Shown in pieces: positions 31,288-33,245 of a DNA stretch of 33,245 nt; position 1 is the stretch's first letter, and each line of letters opens with the position of its first letter. Below the pieces are notes generated by a model. That model saw nothing but the letters and a program-made list of their open reading frames with translations, had not been told where the DNA came from and ran no database searches. This stretch comes from Deltaproteobacteria bacterium (GTDB lineage Bacteria > Desulfobacterota > Binatia > UBA9968 > JAJDTQ01). The DNA is taken from the NCBI GenBank assembly GCA_028821115.1, contig JAPPHF010000062.1, positions 1 to 33,245 of the forward strand. The letters are read 5' to 3'. Both the position numbers and the translations under genes were made by a program.

Positions 31288-32280
31288 CTAACCCTGTTCT
31301 TCCCCAAACGGCAGCTCGGTTCCCAGGCCGTTTTCCCGCGCCAGCCGGTAGATCCAGCTCGCTACTCCCACGTCCAGGATGCCCATGCCCGGGGACTCGT
31401 AAAGGATGATCTCGTCGTCGCTCCGCCGTCCCGCTTTCTTGCCCGAGACCACGTCGCAGAACTCGGCCGCCACGTCGTCTCTGCTGAACTTGCCGCTGGC
31501 CAGCAACGCGGGGAAAGGTTTGCGGGGCGGGCTGTCGCCCAGCACCTGGTCGGTGCCGGAGAGGAACACCCGCGATCCCTCCACCGTGGCCTCGTCGAAT
31601 TCGCCGGGGGCAAGAGACATGACCAGCGTCCCCGGCTCCAGCCAGCCGCCTTCGAACACGATGGTGTTGCCGGAAGTGGCCAGCAGCATGATGTCGGTGT
31701 TCTCCACCGCCTCGCGACCCGACTCCACCGTCACCACCTCGATGCCCAACAACTCGGTCATCTCCTCGCGGAAACGCCGCCGGTTCTCCGCGCTCCGGCT
31801 GTAGGCCTTGACGTGCCGGATGTCACGCACCGCGCAGCACGCCTGCACGAAGCCCTTGGCATAGCGCCCGGTGCCGATCACCCCCAGGGTATGGGCGTCG
31901 GCCCGCGCCAGGTACTTGGCCGCCACGCCGTAGGGCGACGCGGTACGGATGGCATGGAGATGGTAGTCGGAGATAATCGCCGACATCTCCATGTCTTCCC
32001 AGTTGAACAGGCAGATGACCTCCGAGCGGTTCGTCCCCTGGTATCCCGAGTAGACCCGCACCGCCGCATAACCCAGTTCCGGCACCATCCCCGGCAGGAT
32101 CCGGATGTTGTGCCAGAGGTGTCCGGGGTGGTCCGGGTGCTCCATGGTGAGGCGCTTGAGATGGAAGGTGCTGCCCTCGGACTGCTGGCGCAGCACCTCC
32201 TCGATGACCGCGACCGCCTCCACGTACGCCTCCCGTCCCTCGATGGCCTTGAGAACGTCGTTTTCCGTGATGAAGAGCAT
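31288..32280 (-). CDS. Ornithine cyclodeaminase/mu-crystallin family protein
   Basis: This NAD(P)-dependent protein has 330 residues. The substrate-side RTAS is at 112-115 and the dinucleotide motif GVIGTGRYAKG starts at 133. FHLKRLTM carries a lysine in the position used by family enzymes. Family activities include ornithine cyclodeamination to proline, alanine dehydrogenation, ketimine reduction and reactions in secondary metabolism; the sequence does not decide. It begins 3 nt after the second amidohydrolase gene and is followed by the first, which suggests a short catabolic operon for a nitrogen-containing compound. Confidence 0.88.
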   Translation of the reverse strand: MLFITENDVLKAIEGREAYVEAVAVIEEVLRQQSEGSTFHLKRLTMEHPDHPGHLWHNIRILPGMVPELGYAAVRVYSGYQGTNRSEVICLFNWEDMEMSAIISDYHLHAIRTASPYGVAAKYLARADAHTLGVIGTGRYAKGFVQACCAVRDIRHVKAYSRSAENRRRFREEMTELLGIEVVTVESGREAVENTDIMLLATSGNTIVFEGGWLEPGTLVMSLAPGEFDEATVEGSRVFLSGTDQVLGDSPPRKPFPALLASGKFSRDDVAAEFCDVVSGKKAGRRSDDEIILYESPGMGILDVGVASWIYRLARENGLGTELPFGEEQG

Positions 32281-32283
32281 GAT

Positions 32284-33245
32284 CTACTCGAGACCGTAGA
32301 GGCGCGCGGCGTTGCCCCCCAGCACCGCCTCCTTCTGCTCACGGGTGAGGTCGTCCCGCTGCAGCAACTCGTCGATCTCGTGCCGGCACGATGCCGCATC
32401 GAAGACCTCGTGGGGAAAATCGCTGGCGAACAGAAAGGGTTCGGCGCCGGCCTGCTGCACGGCAAAGGCGAGTCCGGCGTCGTCGCAATCGAAACCCACG
32501 AAGATCCTTCCCTCTCGGACGTGACGTTTGAAATGCTCGCTGGCCTTCTCCCCCGGCATGGGCCCGGGGACGGGATTGCCGTCGAGATCGATCTGCAGGT
32601 GCCCCTCGTTGTAGGAACGGTCGAGCCGGTCCATGAAGAACGGCACCCAGGTGGCGCCCCCTTCCAGATAGGCCACCCGCAACCCCGGGAAGCGCTCGAA
32701 GATGCCGTGGCTCAGCATCGCCGCCGCCTGCACCATGATTCCGAAGGGATGGCCGAGGGCGTGCACCGGGTAGTAGACGCTGAAGCCGTCGAGGCCCAGG
32801 TGGTGATGCGCGCCGCCGTGCACGGTGAGGCAGCAGCCGAGCTTCTCGGCCTCCTCGTAGATGGGCCAGTAGGCCTTGGCGCCCAGGTGGCCCTTGATGC
32901 CCTCGCCGTTGGACGGCAGCATCGCGCCGACCATGCCGAGCTCGCGCACGCAACGTCGCAGCTCCGCCACCGCCTCCTCCTCGTCCTGTATCGGGATCAG
33001 CCCCACGCCCTTGAGGCGCGGCGTCTTGCTGATGAAGCGCTCGTGCAGCCAGTTGTTGTAGGCCCGGCAGGCGGCGATGGCCCACTCCACCGAGACGATG
33101 CGCCCGAACCCCAGCCCGGCGCTGGGATAGAGCACGCTCCAGGCGATGCCGGTCTCCTCGATGAACTCCAGCCACTCCTCCGCGCCCGGAGCGGTCTTCA
33201 TGCTGCCGCCGACGTACTTGGGCACGCGGTTCTTCATCAGGTAGC
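32284..33245 (-). CDS. Amidohydrolase-2 (ACMSD-like) family protein, 5' end missing
   Basis: This TIM-barrel metal-dependent hydrolase or decarboxylase is cut by the right edge. The frame stays open to the last base, reading Y-L before the first in-window methionine at 33237, so that methionine is probably internal. The family N-terminus with its D-x-H-x-H metal site is missing, as expected for truncation. Visible motifs are LTVHGGAHHHLGLDG, the conserved VAYLEGGATWVPFFMDRLD and FASDFPHE, whose aspartate is a metal ligand. Family members include aminocarboxymuconate-semialdehyde decarboxylase and related decarboxylases; the substrate is unknown. It is 3 nt upstream of the cyclodeaminase-family gene and probably heads or lies within the same operon. 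Confidence 0.85.
   Translation of the reverse strand, partial: YLMKNRVPKYVGGSMKTAPGAEEWLEFIEETGIAWSVLYPSAGLGFGRIVSVEWAIAACRAYNNWLHERFISKTPRLKGVGLIPIQDEEEAVAELRRCVRELGMVGAMLPSNGEGIKGHLGAKAYWPIYEEAEKLGCCLTVHGGAHHHLGLDGFSVYYPVHALGHPFGIMVQAAAMLSHGIFERFPGLRVAYLEGGATWVPFFMDRLDRSYNEGHLQIDLDGNPVPGPMPGEKASEHFKRHVREGRIFVGFDCDDAGLAFAVQQAGAEPFLFASDFPHEVFDAASCRHEIDELLQRDDLTREQKEAVLGGNAARLYGLE

Overview
This is a gene-dense, high-G+C stretch of bacterial chromosome (mid-60s percent G+C by eye). It carries about 29 protein genes and no recognisable rRNA, tRNA, CRISPR array, prophage or intact insertion sequence. Two gene orders suggest a Proteobacteria or Desulfobacterota-type lineage, most like uncultured Deltaproteobacteria: mutS–amidase–glnD–xerD–M50 protease–trpS–scpA–scpB–rluB, and pheA–hisC–tyrA–aroA–cmk–rpsA–ihfB. 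The organism cannot be named from this window alone.

Layout. (1) 1–2752, minus strand: a LysR regulator followed by a PhnD-type binding protein and a PhnC-type ATPase. The binding protein looks more like the putative selenate branch of the family than a true phosphonate binder. (2) 2874–3935, plus: a YgfZ-type folate-binding protein, convergent with the long minus-strand block and separated from it by a terminator at 3946–3980. (3) 4013–28690, minus: the housekeeping block, read from right to left. Its parts are the aromatic amino acid/cmk/rpsA/ihfB run; a MoxR-like AAA+ ATPase with a vWA partner; an old-yellow-enzyme gene of lower G+C; mutS; a cell-wall amidase; glnD; xerD; a site-2 protease; trpS; scpA and scpB; rluB; a secreted protein of unknown function; a zinc-ribbon NUDIX hydrolase; and a peroxiredoxin. 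(4) 28844–29719, plus: an EamA-type exporter. (5) 29750–33245, minus: an accessory catabolic-looking set of amidohydrolase, ornithine-cyclodeaminase-family protein and a second amidohydrolase cut by the window edge.

The most interesting object is the peroxiredoxin. Its reading frame is interrupted by a single in-frame UGA exactly where the family has its peroxidatic cysteine (P-x3-T-x2-[UGA]), and candidate bSECIS hairpins lie just downstream. It is best read as a selenoprotein that ordinary gene calling would split into two fragments. A putative selenate importer lies about 2.3 kb away, which fits a selenium-using organism, although no sel genes are visible here.

The second theme is small palindromic repeats. 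One family has TA at its ends (consensus near TAGTGTCGCGTC or TAGTGTGGTGTCTC) and occurs as complete hairpins and single arms in intergenic gaps. Another shares GTTTCAAACCCGCCCGT. Several copies abut or supply the stop codons of neighbouring genes.
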